Below, piece after piece: positions 38,000 through 47,157 of a stretch of 64,000 nt of DNA (position 1 is the stretch's first letter; each line of letters starts with the position of its first letter). The stretch lies in the NCBI RefSeq assembly GCF_041227145.1, contig NZ_JBGFSP010000003.1:1488001-1552000 (forward strand), read 5' to 3'. The position numbers and the translations under genes were made by a program. The DNA comes from Bacteroides sp. AN502(2024) (GTDB lineage Bacteria > Bacteroidota > Bacteroidia > Bacteroidales > Bacteroidaceae). The notes beneath the pieces are model-generated. The model worked only from the letters and a program-made list of their open reading frames with translations, made no database searches and was not told the origin of the DNA.

Positions 38000-38053
38000 T
38001 TCCTTTATTGATTAGTATTTTTCCTTCCTTCTCTAATATCTTCCCTACTTTTG
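38000..38053 (+). promoter_or_regulatory. Predicted HTCS-type activator site and promoter of two-sulfatase operon
   Basis: TTCCTTTATTGATTAG starts at 38000. The ATTG (38007) is 39 nt upstream of the -7 box TACTTTTG (38046-38053). The block 38001-38030 is nearly identical to the minus-strand block 10726-10755 at the other sulfatase operon. The leader to the ATG at 38096 is about 35 nt. Confidence 0.75.
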
Positions 38054-38095
38054 TGCAGCATCATGAAAAACATAGTTAATTAAATCACAATAATT

Positions 38096-39454
38096 ATGAA
38101 CCTAAAAAAACATTTACCCTGGCTGGGAGCTCTACTACCCATTACCAACACACAAGCGGAAATAAAACCCAATGTAGTAATTATTTATATCGATGATATG
38201 GGCATCGGTGATATCGGTTGTTATGGAGGTAAGTTCGTTCCTACTCCCAATATCGATAAATTAGCACAGGACGGACTATTATTCAATCAATATTATTCTT
38301 CTGCACCGGTTAGCTCCCCATCCCGCTGCGGACTGACGACAGGTCTCTTTCCACTTGAAGTGGGCATCAACACTTTCCTGAACGACAAAGCAGCCAATAA
38401 AAGATGCGAACAACGTAATTTTCTGGATGATAAGTTGCCTTCAATGGCACGTGCCTTCCAAAACGCAGGTTACTCAACAGGACACATCGGGAAATGGCAC
38501 ATGGGAGGCGGACGTGACGTGCACAATGCTCCATCTATCAAGAATTACGGTTTTGACGAATACATATCAACCTACGAAAGTCCGGATCCGAACCCGGCAA
38601 TCACTGCAACCAAGTGGATATGGTCGGATAAAGACAGTGTAAAACGTTGGAGACGTACCGAATACTTTGTAGATAAAAGTATTGAGTTTGTCAAACGTCA
38701 CAAAGATAAGCCCTTCTTTCTGAACCTTTGGCCGGATGATATGCATACCCCTTGGGTACCGGAATTTAAACAAAAGGAAAGAAAAAGCTGGGAAACACAA
38801 GAAGCATTTGCTCCTGTGCTTGCAGAAATGGACAAACAACTTGGACGTTTTATCAAAGCCTTGGATGAGCTGGGAGTGGGAGAAAATACAATCATTATTT
38901 TCACTAGCGACAATGGTCCTGCACCTAGCTTTAAATCTGTACGTTCCGCTTATTTGAGAGGTACTAAAAATAGTCTTTATGAAGGGGGGATCCGTATGCC
39001 ATTCATCGTTAGATATCCAAAGAAAATTAAAGCCGGACAAGTAAATAACGAGTCTGTATTATGCGCTGTAGATTTATATCCGACTCTGTGTTCTGTAGCC
39101 GGAATCAAAACAGAAAAAGGTTACAAAGGCGATGGACAAAATTACAAAAAAGTTCTTCTCGGGAAATCGAAAGCCAAACGCAAAACCGATTTAATGTGGG
39201 ACTTCGGACGAAACAAACATTTTGGCTTTCCAAGAAACCCTTATGACAGAAGCCCCCATTTAGCTATACGCAGTGGAAAATGGAAATTATTAGTGAATGG
39301 TGACGGAAGTGATGCGCAACTATACGACATGGAAAAGGATAAATTCGAAAAGAATAATATCGCAAATGAGTATCCTGATTTGGTTACCAAGTTGAGCAAG
39401 AAAGTACGTAAATGGTATGCAGAAAACCGAGACCAAGGATTACAAACTAATTAA
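38096..39454 (+). CDS. Sulfatase, family S1, serine type
   Basis: This 452-residue protein has a signal peptide (about 1-21) and the metal-binding start YIDDMGIGDIGCYGG (31-45). The formylglycine motif is S73-S-P-S-R77 followed by CGLTTG, so the modified residue is serine. GKWHMGGG and FTSDNG are conserved sulfatase segments. The protein resembles arylsulfatase A-like enzymes; position specificity is unknown. It has its own promoter with the shared activator element and lies outside the candidate invertible segment, so it should be induced whichever PUL is active. The next sulfatase follows after 12 nt. Confidence 0.9.
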   Translation: MNLKKHLPWLGALLPITNTQAEIKPNVVIIYIDDMGIGDIGCYGGKFVPTPNIDKLAQDGLLFNQYYSSAPVSSPSRCGLTTGLFPLEVGINTFLNDKAANKRCEQRNFLDDKLPSMARAFQNAGYSTGHIGKWHMGGGRDVHNAPSIKNYGFDEYISTYESPDPNPAITATKWIWSDKDSVKRWRRTEYFVDKSIEFVKRHKDKPFFLNLWPDDMHTPWVPEFKQKERKSWETQEAFAPVLAEMDKQLGRFIKALDELGVGENTIIIFTSDNGPAPSFKSVRSAYLRGTKNSLYEGGIRMPFIVRYPKKIKAGQVNNESVLCAVDLYPTLCSVAGIKTEKGYKGDGQNYKKVLLGKSKAKRKTDLMWDFGRNKHFGFPRNPYDRSPHLAIRSGKWKLLVNGDGSDAQLYDMEKDKFEKNNIANEYPDLVTKLSKKVRKWYAENRDQGLQTN

Positions 39455-39466
39455 ACAATCATATTC

Positions 39467-41152
39467 ATGAATTCTAAAGCTTTTCTTCTGCCGGCAGCAC
39501 TGATAATAACCGGCAACACTGCTGCAAATGCCAAAGGGAAAAAATCCGATCAAAGACCTAATATCCTGATAATTCTTGCAGATGACCTTGGCTATTCCGA
39601 CCTGGGATGCTACGGTAGTGAAATTCACACACCCAATCTGGACAAACTGGCAAAACAAGGAGTCCGTTTCAATCATTTCTATAACACTAGCCGTAGTTGT
39701 CCGACGCGTGCTTCCCTGCTGACAGGACTTTATCAACACCAGGCGGGAATCGGACGTATGACTTTCGATGACCATCTGCCCGGATACCGAGGTACACTGT
39801 CACGAAATGCAGTTACCATTGCCGAAGTATTGAAAGAATCAGGATACGCAACCAGCATGGTAGGTAAATGGCACATCGCAGAAACTCCGCTACGCAAAGA
39901 CCAACGTGAATGGCTCGCACATCACGTATATCACGAAACATATTCCGACCTCTGTCATTATCCTGTAAACCGTGGATTTGACACTCACTACGGAACAATC
40001 TACGGAGTGGTGGACTATTTTGATCCATTTAGCTTGGTAGAAGGAGAAGTTCCCGTAAAAGAAGTACCCGATGGATACTATATCACACAGGCACTTTCAG
40101 ATCGTGCTGTGAAAGAAGTGAAAGAGTATGCGGAAAACGATAAACCATTCTTTATGTATTTGGCCTACACAGCACCACACTGGCCATTGCATGCACTGCC
40201 TGAAGATATTGAAAAATATAAGGATACCTATAAAGTAGGCTGGGAAGCTATCCGTAATGCCCGTTACGAACGTCAGAAACAACTAGGCATATTCTCTGGT
40301 ATGGATAATTTCTTGTCTGACAGACAGTTCAAAGATAAATGGGAGAACAACCCGCATGCGGAATGGGATGCACGCGCCATGGCTGTTCATGCAGCGATGA
40401 TCGACCGTATGGACCAAGGAATAGGACAAGTTATCGATGCCCTAGAAAAGACCGGACAACTTGAAAACACGCTGATTCTATTCCTTTCCGACAACGGATG
40501 CAGCAATGAAAATTGTCAGAATTACTCTCCAGGAGAAAATGACCGACCTGATATGACACGTAAAGGAGAGAAAATGGTTTATCCTCATAACAAAGAAGTA
40601 CTGCCCGGACCGGAAACAACTTATGCATCACTGGGAGCACGCTGGGCGAATGTAGCCAATACACCGTTCCGCTTCTGGAAAGCAAAATCCTATGAAGGAG
40701 GAATCTGTACTCCGATGATTGCTCACTGGCCGAAAGGAATCAAGAAAAACATAGGAAAGATGACGCCCGAAATCGGACATGTAATGGACATCATGGCTAC
40801 TTGTATCGATATAGCAGGAGCTACTTATCCTACCCAATATAAAGGACATGATATCCTCCCATTGGAAGGGAAGAGCCTGGTTCCTATTTTCAAGAACGGA
40901 CATCGCGAAGGACACGACTACCTAGGATTCGAACACTACAACGAACGTGCATTCCTTTCTAAGGACGGTTGGAAACTGGTTCGTCCGGGGGAAAATGCAC
41001 AATGGGAGCTATACAATCTGAATGAAGACCGGAGCGAAATGTATAATCAGGCAACACAATACCCTGAAAAAGTAGCCGAAATGACAAAGGCTTACGAAGC
41101 ATGGGCTAAACGCTGTATGGTAGAGCCTTATCCGGGGCAGAAAAAGAAATAA
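39467..41152 (+). CDS. Arylsulfatase, family S1, serine type
   Basis: This 561-residue protein has a signal peptide (about 1-22) and LADDLGYSDLGCYGSE (37-52). The formylglycine motif is S77-C-P-T-R81 (the residue two before proline is serine; the cysteine is the variable position). GKWHIAE, FLSDNGCS and LYQHQAGIG place it with the long S1_4-like arylsulfatases, like the first gene of the other operon (9088-10680). It carries an additional segment around 135-175 after GKWHIAE. It is the sixth sulfatase in 37 kb, which points to a heavily sulfated substrate such as a host mucin-type or glycosaminoglycan glycan or an algal one; the sequence cannot decide. Confidence 0.91.
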   Translation: MNSKAFLLPAALIITGNTAANAKGKKSDQRPNILIILADDLGYSDLGCYGSEIHTPNLDKLAKQGVRFNHFYNTSRSCPTRASLLTGLYQHQAGIGRMTFDDHLPGYRGTLSRNAVTIAEVLKESGYATSMVGKWHIAETPLRKDQREWLAHHVYHETYSDLCHYPVNRGFDTHYGTIYGVVDYFDPFSLVEGEVPVKEVPDGYYITQALSDRAVKEVKEYAENDKPFFMYLAYTAPHWPLHALPEDIEKYKDTYKVGWEAIRNARYERQKQLGIFSGMDNFLSDRQFKDKWENNPHAEWDARAMAVHAAMIDRMDQGIGQVIDALEKTGQLENTLILFLSDNGCSNENCQNYSPGENDRPDMTRKGEKMVYPHNKEVLPGPETTYASLGARWANVANTPFRFWKAKSYEGGICTPMIAHWPKGIKKNIGKMTPEIGHVMDIMATCIDIAGATYPTQYKGHDILPLEGKSLVPIFKNGHREGHDYLGFEHYNERAFLSKDGWKLVRPGENAQWELYNLNEDRSEMYNQATQYPEKVAEMTKAYEAWAKRCMVEPYPGQKKK

Positions 41153-41180
41153 AAAGAGTTCGATCAATTATTTATATTTT

Positions 41181-41222
41181 ACTCCTGCCGGGAAATATCT
41201 TACGATATTACATGGCAGGAGT
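41181..41222. terminator. Bidirectional terminator between sulfatase and HTCS genes
   Basis: ACTCCTGCC (41181-41189) pairs with GGCAGGAGT (41214-41222), flanked by TTTT on the right and an A/T-rich left side. It separates convergent genes and can serve both. Confidence 0.8.
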
Positions 41223-41245
41223 TTTTATATGTCTTTGTCTGTTTA

Positions 41246-44200
41246 TCATGCCTCATCCGAAACCGGAGGCTGACCTGCATATTCTTTAGGAAGTACCCCA
41301 TATTGGGCTTTAAAGCACTTCGCAAAATAAGAAGAAGAAGTAAACCCAACCTGTGCAGCAACCTCTGCAATGCGAATACCACTCATTATCAATTCGGCCG
41401 CCTTATTCATACGAAGTGTCTTCAAATAATCATTGGGCGACATTCCGGACAAAGCTTTTATCTTCCGATAGAAATTGGAACGGCTCATGTTCATTTGTTC
41501 AGCAAGAGTATCTATAGAAAAATTCTCATCTGCCAATTGTCCTGCGATCACCCCTTGTATCTTTGTTACAAACTCACAATCTTTCTGAGACATTGCAAAG
41601 TCTGTTGTAGAAACAGTAACCGTATCCCCAGCCAAGCTCACCATTAATTTATGGAAAGACTGCCTCAACTTCAACAGGTTCTCAATCTGCATACGAAGCT
41701 GCTTGACAGAGAAAGGTTTCTCAATATATACATCCGCCCCACATGCAAGCCCTTCAACTTTAGCCTCTAAAGTGGTCTTCGCCGTTAATAAAATGACCGG
41801 AATATGTGAATAAGATATTTCAGATTTCACCTTGCAGCAAAGTTCCAGACCATCCATCTCCGGCATCATAACGTCACTCACTATTACATCCACATTTTCC
41901 TGCGCAAGCACTTCAAGTGCTTCACGACCATTAGAAGCCCTCAACACACGGAACCATTCTGTCAATGACTCACGAATCAAATTCAACAAATCAACATTAT
42001 CCTCAACCAACAGAACCGTAAACTTCTTTCCCGAATACTCCGAAGAAACGCTATCAGAAACATTCGTATGCTCCGAATGTATATTTACAATATCAGCAGT
42101 CTTTCCCGTTTCCCATTCTGTCATCGGAAGAGACAATATAAAAGAAGAACCACCCCCAACATTATCTTTCAGATACAACTCTCCCTGATGGGCCTCTGCC
42201 AAGGTTTTCGCATATGCCAATCCGATCCCTGTACCTACTGCTGTAGCTGTTTTATCGTCAGGCAATTGATAAAAAGGTTCAAATATCTTCAGTTTTTGCC
42301 CGTCCGGTATCCCGGGACCATCATCATTCACTCGTATCTCATACCCCCCATCAGTAAGCAACAATTTCAAGTCGATACGCGCATGGGCATATTTAATGGC
42401 ATTTCCCATCAAGTTGACCAAAATCTTACTTAATTTTTCCCGATCCACTGCTGATGTCAGTTCTTGTTCAGGTAGAATAAGCTGTAAATCAATACCTTTT
42501 AGTTCAGCAGGACTCGTAAACTGATTATAAACGTCGTTAACCAATTCTTTAATATCACTATTCTTCAGATTCAGGTGCAAGGTACCGCTCTCCATTTTCT
42601 GGAAATCAAGCAACTCATTAGTTATACTCAACAAATAGTTTACATTCTTATCTATCACAGATAGATACTTGACATCCTTTCCTTCGCGTTCCTTCTCCAG
42701 CAGTTTTTCCAAAGGAAGGCATATCAAACTAAGCGGAGTACGTATCTCATGTACAAGATTGATGAAAAAACTGATCTTTGATTTATAAACCTCTTGTTCT
42801 TTAGCAATCTGATATTTTTCCATTCGTCGTTTATATTTGCGTTTAACACGAAGGTTCCATCTCCAAGCCATCCAGACGATCCATCCCAATAGCAAAAGAA
42901 CATAAACCACATAAGCAAAAGTACTACGCCACCAGGGAGGAGTAATCACCACCTTTAAAGTGGTAGTATTCTCATTCCACTGGCAATCATTATTAGAGCC
43001 TCTGACTTCAAACAGATACTCACCGGGAGGTAAATTGGTGTAAGAGGCTATATTGTTATCGGTATTCATAATCCACTCCTTGTCTACTCCCCGAAGTATA
43101 TAAGAATACCGATTCTTCCCCGGATCTTCAAAGCTAAGAGCGACAAAACGGATGGAGAAACTATTGTTTTCATAAGATAAAGTCACCTTATCAGCCAGAT
43201 AAAGCGGTTTATCCAATTGAAGCAGTTTCTTCACCTCCTGAACTTCTGTTTGATAAGGCAACCGGATATCAGTCACATAAACCGGAGGAATGTATTCATT
43301 ATCAACAAACTGTTCCGGCTGAAATACATTAAAGCCATTTATGCCACCAAAATAAATTTTCCCTTCAGATGATTTCAATGAAGAACGGGCTATAAACTGA
43401 TTTCCTTGCAAGCCATCATTAATTGTAAATTGACGAGAATGTTCTTTAGTGACAGGATTAATCTTAAAAATTCCGGCATTACTGGATATCCAGAAATCAC
43501 CTCCCTGATCTTGCTCAATAGCATAAATAACCTTGTTGGGTAATAAAGTATTATGCGGATCAAACTCAATGAATCTTTTCTCTTTAGCATCAAAAGAACA
43601 TAACCCTCCCCCATTGGTACCAAACCACATGGTTCCTTTCGCATCTTCAAACAAAGTGATGACCGAATTACTGGTAATAGTAGTCGAATCTTCTCGCTCA
43701 TGCCGATAATGTCTCCAGTGAGCATTCATTGTATTACAAGAAAACACACCACTATTGGAAGTTGCGATCCAGAGATGATTGTACATATCCTCATATATAT
43801 CGACAACAGAAACCATTGAACCGATACTTGTGATGGTCATAAAGTTATCTTCCACAGGATTATAACGGCACAACCCCCAACCTGTACCTACATAGATATC
43901 TCCTTTCCGTCCTTTATAGATACACAACACATCGTTACTACAAATGGTATTGGGGATTCCACGCGAGTGAGTATAGGACTTTACTGCTCCTGTACGCAAA
44001 TTGACAACCCGTATTCCTCCAGCATAAGTACCGACCCATAAATAGTCACCATCCAACATTAAAGAACGAATATCATACTTTTGATTTTTATCTCCTCCAA
44101 TAGCATAAGGAGAAAGCTCCCGGGTAGTGGCATTGAAAAAATACAAACCACTTTGAGTTCCAATCCAAATATTCCCATCTTTATTCTCACAGAAAGGAGC

Positions 44201-45262
44201 AACCACTTCCCCAGCTCCCAATACCCCAGCCAGGTAAGCTGGCGAATAATAATCAAAACGTTTAGTTTGCTTCGACATATAGTTGATTCCCCCTAGGTTG
44301 GTCAACACCCAAAGAGCTCCTTCAACATCCCACATCATTCCATTGATCGTTTGATCACTCAAGCTTCTCGGATCCGCCGGATTATCCGCCCGTCGGAATG
44401 TGTTCGTATCCTGATTGAACAGATAAAGCCCATTATCAGTCCCGACCAACAACTCTTTATCCGTATACTTCAACAAACAATGGACTGCTCCGAAATTAAA
44501 CACCGAACCACTATAGTTGTCTATAGCTCCGGTCCGTTCATCCAAACGACTCAGTAAATTGTTTCCTGCACCAATCCAGATTTCTCCATCGACATTCAGG
44601 ATACAGTTCACTCTATAACTATCAGAGGCATCTGTTTCCAATGAAATTTCGTATGTCCGGAGAAACTTCCCATTCTCATCAAAGCACAACAATCCTTCTT
44701 GTAAAGAAGAAATATATACCCTCTTTTGATTGACACTCTGACAGAGATCCCAAACAAAAGAAGTTTGAATACTATTTTGAGTTAAGGCCTCAGTTTTCGG
44801 ATCATAAATAAAAAATCCCTGTCCCAAAGTGGCAATCCAAATAAGACCGTTTTCCGTCTTTATAATCTTTTTAATCTCACTACTGATACACACACCGTAC
44901 TGCGTAGTTTTATCGAAATAAGAAAAACAATCGGTGTCACGATCATAAATATAAAGCCCGGAATTTGTTCCAACCCAGATATTATGGTCCACCTCTATCA
45001 AGGCTTCCACAAAATTGTTTTCTAATGAGAACTTTTCGTTGAGAACATTCCGGTACACTTTATTTCCCCGCCCGTCATAACGGTTCAATCCATCACTGGT
45101 ACCCAACCAGACAAAGCCATAACTATCTTGAAGAGCACACCATACAGTATTATGAGATAATCCATCCTCTACCTGATATTTCTTGAATGAAAAATAAGGA
45201 GACGCGAATAATGTTCCTGTCCAAAATCCAAGCAAACATATTAGTACTTTAGTTAACTTCAT
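41246..45262 (-). CDS. Hybrid two-component system regulator (HTCS)
   Basis: This one-protein sensor-regulator has 1338 residues from the ATG at 45262. Signal/anchor segment (1-20); periplasmic sensor made of about 14 two-component propeller repeats (to about 680: WLGTSDGLNRYD and IWVGTNSGLYIYD are examples) and a Y_Y_Y domain (about 690-760). One membrane segment (about 775-795, YVVYVLLLLGWIVWMAW) follows, then a histidine kinase with H838 in VHEIRTPLSL and an ATPase domain with NLMGNAIKYA, a receiver domain with D1130 in VSDVMMPEMDG, and a C-terminal AraC helix-turn-helix (about 1235-1335). Such proteins bind a glycan fragment in the periplasm and activate PULs. It lies beside the sulfatase/PUL region and is the prime candidate to bind the element shared by six promoters. 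The TTG at 45283 is a possible alternative start, adjoining the stop of the upstream gene. Confidence 0.94.
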   Translation of the reverse strand: MKLTKVLICLLGFWTGTLFASPYFSFKKYQVEDGLSHNTVWCALQDSYGFVWLGTSDGLNRYDGRGNKVYRNVLNEKFSLENNFVEALIEVDHNIWVGTNSGLYIYDRDTDCFSYFDKTTQYGVCISSEIKKIIKTENGLIWIATLGQGFFIYDPKTEALTQNSIQTSFVWDLCQSVNQKRVYISSLQEGLLCFDENGKFLRTYEISLETDASDSYRVNCILNVDGEIWIGAGNNLLSRLDERTGAIDNYSGSVFNFGAVHCLLKYTDKELLVGTDNGLYLFNQDTNTFRRADNPADPRSLSDQTINGMMWDVEGALWVLTNLGGINYMSKQTKRFDYYSPAYLAGVLGAGEVVAPFCENKDGNIWIGTQSGLYFFNATTRELSPYAIGGDKNQKYDIRSLMLDGDYLWVGTYAGGIRVVNLRTGAVKSYTHSRGIPNTICSNDVLCIYKGRKGDIYVGTGWGLCRYNPVEDNFMTITSIGSMVSVVDIYEDMYNHLWIATSNSGVFSCNTMNAHWRHYRHEREDSTTITSNSVITLFEDAKGTMWFGTNGGGLCSFDAKEKRFIEFDPHNTLLPNKVIYAIEQDQGGDFWISSNAGIFKINPVTKEHSRQFTINDGLQGNQFIARSSLKSSEGKIYFGGINGFNVFQPEQFVDNEYIPPVYVTDIRLPYQTEVQEVKKLLQLDKPLYLADKVTLSYENNSFSIRFVALSFEDPGKNRYSYILRGVDKEWIMNTDNNIASYTNLPPGEYLFEVRGSNNDCQWNENTTTLKVVITPPWWRSTFAYVVYVLLLLGWIVWMAWRWNLRVKRKYKRRMEKYQIAKEQEVYKSKISFFINLVHEIRTPLSLICLPLEKLLEKEREGKDVKYLSVIDKNVNYLLSITNELLDFQKMESGTLHLNLKNSDIKELVNDVYNQFTSPAELKGIDLQLILPEQELTSAVDREKLSKILVNLMGNAIKYAHARIDLKLLLTDGGYEIRVNDDGPGIPDGQKLKIFEPFYQLPDDKTATAVGTGIGLAYAKTLAEAHQGELYLKDNVGGGSSFILSLPMTEWETGKTADIVNIHSEHTNVSDSVSSEYSGKKFTVLLVEDNVDLLNLIRESLTEWFRVLRASNGREALEVLAQENVDVIVSDVMMPEMDGLELCCKVKSEISYSHIPVILLTAKTTLEAKVEGLACGADVYIEKPFSVKQLRMQIENLLKLRQSFHKLMVSLAGDTVTVSTTDFAMSQKDCEFVTKIQGVIAGQLADENFSIDTLAEQMNMSRSNFYRKIKALSGMSPNDYLKTLRMNKAAELIMSGIRIAEVAAQVGFTSSSYFAKCFKAQYGVLPKEYAGQPPVSDEA

Positions 45263-45283
45263 TCTACGTTTTTTTTTATTCAA

Positions 45284-46585
45284 CTATCGGTTCAGCCAAG
45301 GTTCAGGATTCAACTTTTCTTTCTCCCTACGCAACTGGAAATGCAATACCGTCCGCCCATTATCCGTACCGTCGGAAAAGACCTGGCCAATGGATTGTTT
45401 CGTCTTCACCGCATCACCAGCCTTAACGGAGGCAGAAGAAAGATTGCAATAAACTGAAATATAATTACCATGACGAATGAGAACATTAAATAATCCGTTC
45501 AATTGGAATACAGCCGCCACTTTTCCATCAAAAATGGCACGCGCCTGTGCACCCGGTTTTCCCTGAATATCCATACCCTTGTTATCCAGTTTCACGTTAC
45601 GCAAACCCTCTACGGCATATTGTCCGTAATGGCTAGTGATAATATAAGCACCAGATATAGGCATTGGCAATTTTCCACGATTCGCAACAAAGTTACCCGA
45701 TAATTCCCGATCCGCCTTACTCATGGTATAAACTTCAAGAGGTTTCGATTTAGCAGCCGTTTCCGTTGCAGGAGTTTTTCCCTCCTTACTTTCCTCTTTC
45801 TTACGAGCAGTGGCTTCACGACGGGCTTCTTCCTGTGCACGCTTACGGGCACGTTCTATTTCTTCCGCAATTAATTTATCGATACGAGCATTCAGTTGAT
45901 TAGCTTCCTTGCGTTTTTTATCAATCTCATACTGCAACCCTTTCTGTTTCTTTTGCAAATTAGCCACTAACATACGTTTCTCTTTTTCCTGCTCTTCCAA
46001 CTTCACCTTTTCGTTTTCACGTTCTTTTAACAGGTTCTCTTTGGCAGCTTTCACCTGTTGAAGTTCAGCTTTCTTCTTGCGTATCTGTTCTTGTTTCTTC
46101 AGGATTTCTTCTCCTTGCAGACGTTGATAAGTGGCATATTCACGAACGTATCGCATACGCCGATAAGTCTGTTCGAGATTCTTTGCCGAAAAAATAAACA
46201 TTAGCTTCTCCTCTATCGACTTATTCTTATACAAATACTGGACAGAAGCTTCATATTTCTTCTTTTTATCTTTCAAATCCTTCTCCAGCCCTCTCAACTG
46301 CCGCTCCAATAAAGTTAATTCACGCAGGATAGCCTCCACATCATTGTTGATAGCTATAATATAGCGCTTCCGTTCTTCAATCTGTCCAGTCAACATAGCT
46401 AGATTATTCAACTGACTTCCCACATTTTTCTTTGTATTCTTCAATATAGATTCCGATTCGGCAATCTGTTTTTGTAGCACACCGCGTTTACTTTCCAACT
46501 CACGAATCAACTTATTCGATTGAGCGAAAAGAGGAACTGCCAACCAAAGGCAACTGATTAGAATAACAAAGAAACGTTTCATCAT
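45284..46585 (-). CDS. EnvC-like murein hydrolase activator with degenerate LytM domain
   Basis: This 433-residue protein has a signal peptide (about 1-21), long coiled coils (about 25-120 and 150-255, rich in K/E/Q) and a C-terminal LytM/M23 domain (about 300-430). Active M23 enzymes have HxxxD and HxH zinc ligands. Here the first motif reads NKGMD (Asn for His) and the second reads TVLHFQ (first His replaced by Val). It is therefore predicted to be an inactive regulator that activates amidases during septum splitting, as EnvC does. It is the last housekeeping gene of an operon dut - TPR - DUF4292 - this gene, and overlaps the preceding gene by 4 nt (ATGA). Confidence 0.85.
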   Translation of the reverse strand: MMKRFFVILISCLWLAVPLFAQSNKLIRELESKRGVLQKQIAESESILKNTKKNVGSQLNNLAMLTGQIEERKRYIIAINNDVEAILRELTLLERQLRGLEKDLKDKKKKYEASVQYLYKNKSIEEKLMFIFSAKNLEQTYRRMRYVREYATYQRLQGEEILKKQEQIRKKKAELQQVKAAKENLLKERENEKVKLEEQEKEKRMLVANLQKKQKGLQYEIDKKRKEANQLNARIDKLIAEEIERARKRAQEEARREATARKKEESKEGKTPATETAAKSKPLEVYTMSKADRELSGNFVANRGKLPMPISGAYIITSHYGQYAVEGLRNVKLDNKGMDIQGKPGAQARAIFDGKVAAVFQLNGLFNVLIRHGNYISVYCNLSSASVKAGDAVKTKQSIGQVFSDGTDNGRTVLHFQLRREKEKLNPEPWLNR

Positions 46586-47157
46586 AATAAAGCTACCAGC
46601 ATTTTTACTAATTCTTCCAAAGGAACTTGGTTATACTTAGACGTCAGTTCCGTTGGATTCATTGAAAACTCTTGTGTAGAAAACTCATAAAGTTGAACTT
46701 TAGCCTTTTCCAATGAAGGAATTCCTATATCTTTTCCTGTCAGCTCTGTCTTTCCACCGGGAAGAGAAGCATCTATCAAAATCTTTTCCAGACGGGAGAA
46801 TTCCACATTCTTTGAGAACACATTCTTTAAATCAGTTTTAGTGGCACGAACAAAACGTTTATTCATCCTGTCTACCAATAAAATTTCATCGGGAGTAACT
46901 TCTATACGTGCCACTTCCATACGCAGAATAGGCATCAATAAGGAGACTTGTACCCGTTCATGAGTTTTCATCTTCATGGTCCCCCCTACAGACATACTTC
47001 CCTTCTTGCCGGGAATGGTTAACTGAAGCTTGGAAGCCAGATAACTGGATGTCGGAGCCTTTGTCGAAGTCTTAGTTTCCGAGGTAGCTAAATGCTTCGA
47101 ACCCTTACAGCCTGCCAGCACTACTACCAACAGTAATAGATAAACTATTCTTTTCAT
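46582..47157 (-). CDS. DUF4292 lipoprotein
   Basis: This 191-residue protein has a lipoprotein signal (VVVLAGCKGS, Cys about 17). The body matches DUF4292 of Bacteroidota (LQLTIPGKKGSMSVGGTMKM, RVQVSLLMPILRMEVARIEV), a LolA/LolB-like beta fold by general resemblance. Possible roles in lipoprotein or envelope maintenance are inference only. It overlaps both neighbours by 4 nt (ATGA-type overlaps), so it is translationally coupled with the TPR gene upstream and the EnvC-like gene downstream. Confidence 0.8.
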   Translation of the reverse strand: MKRIVYLLLLVVVLAGCKGSKHLATSETKTSTKAPTSSYLASKLQLTIPGKKGSMSVGGTMKMKTHERVQVSLLMPILRMEVARIEVTPDEILLVDRMNKRFVRATKTDLKNVFSKNVEFSRLEKILIDASLPGGKTELTGKDIGIPSLEKAKVQLYEFSTQEFSMNPTELTSKYNQVPLEELVKMLVALL

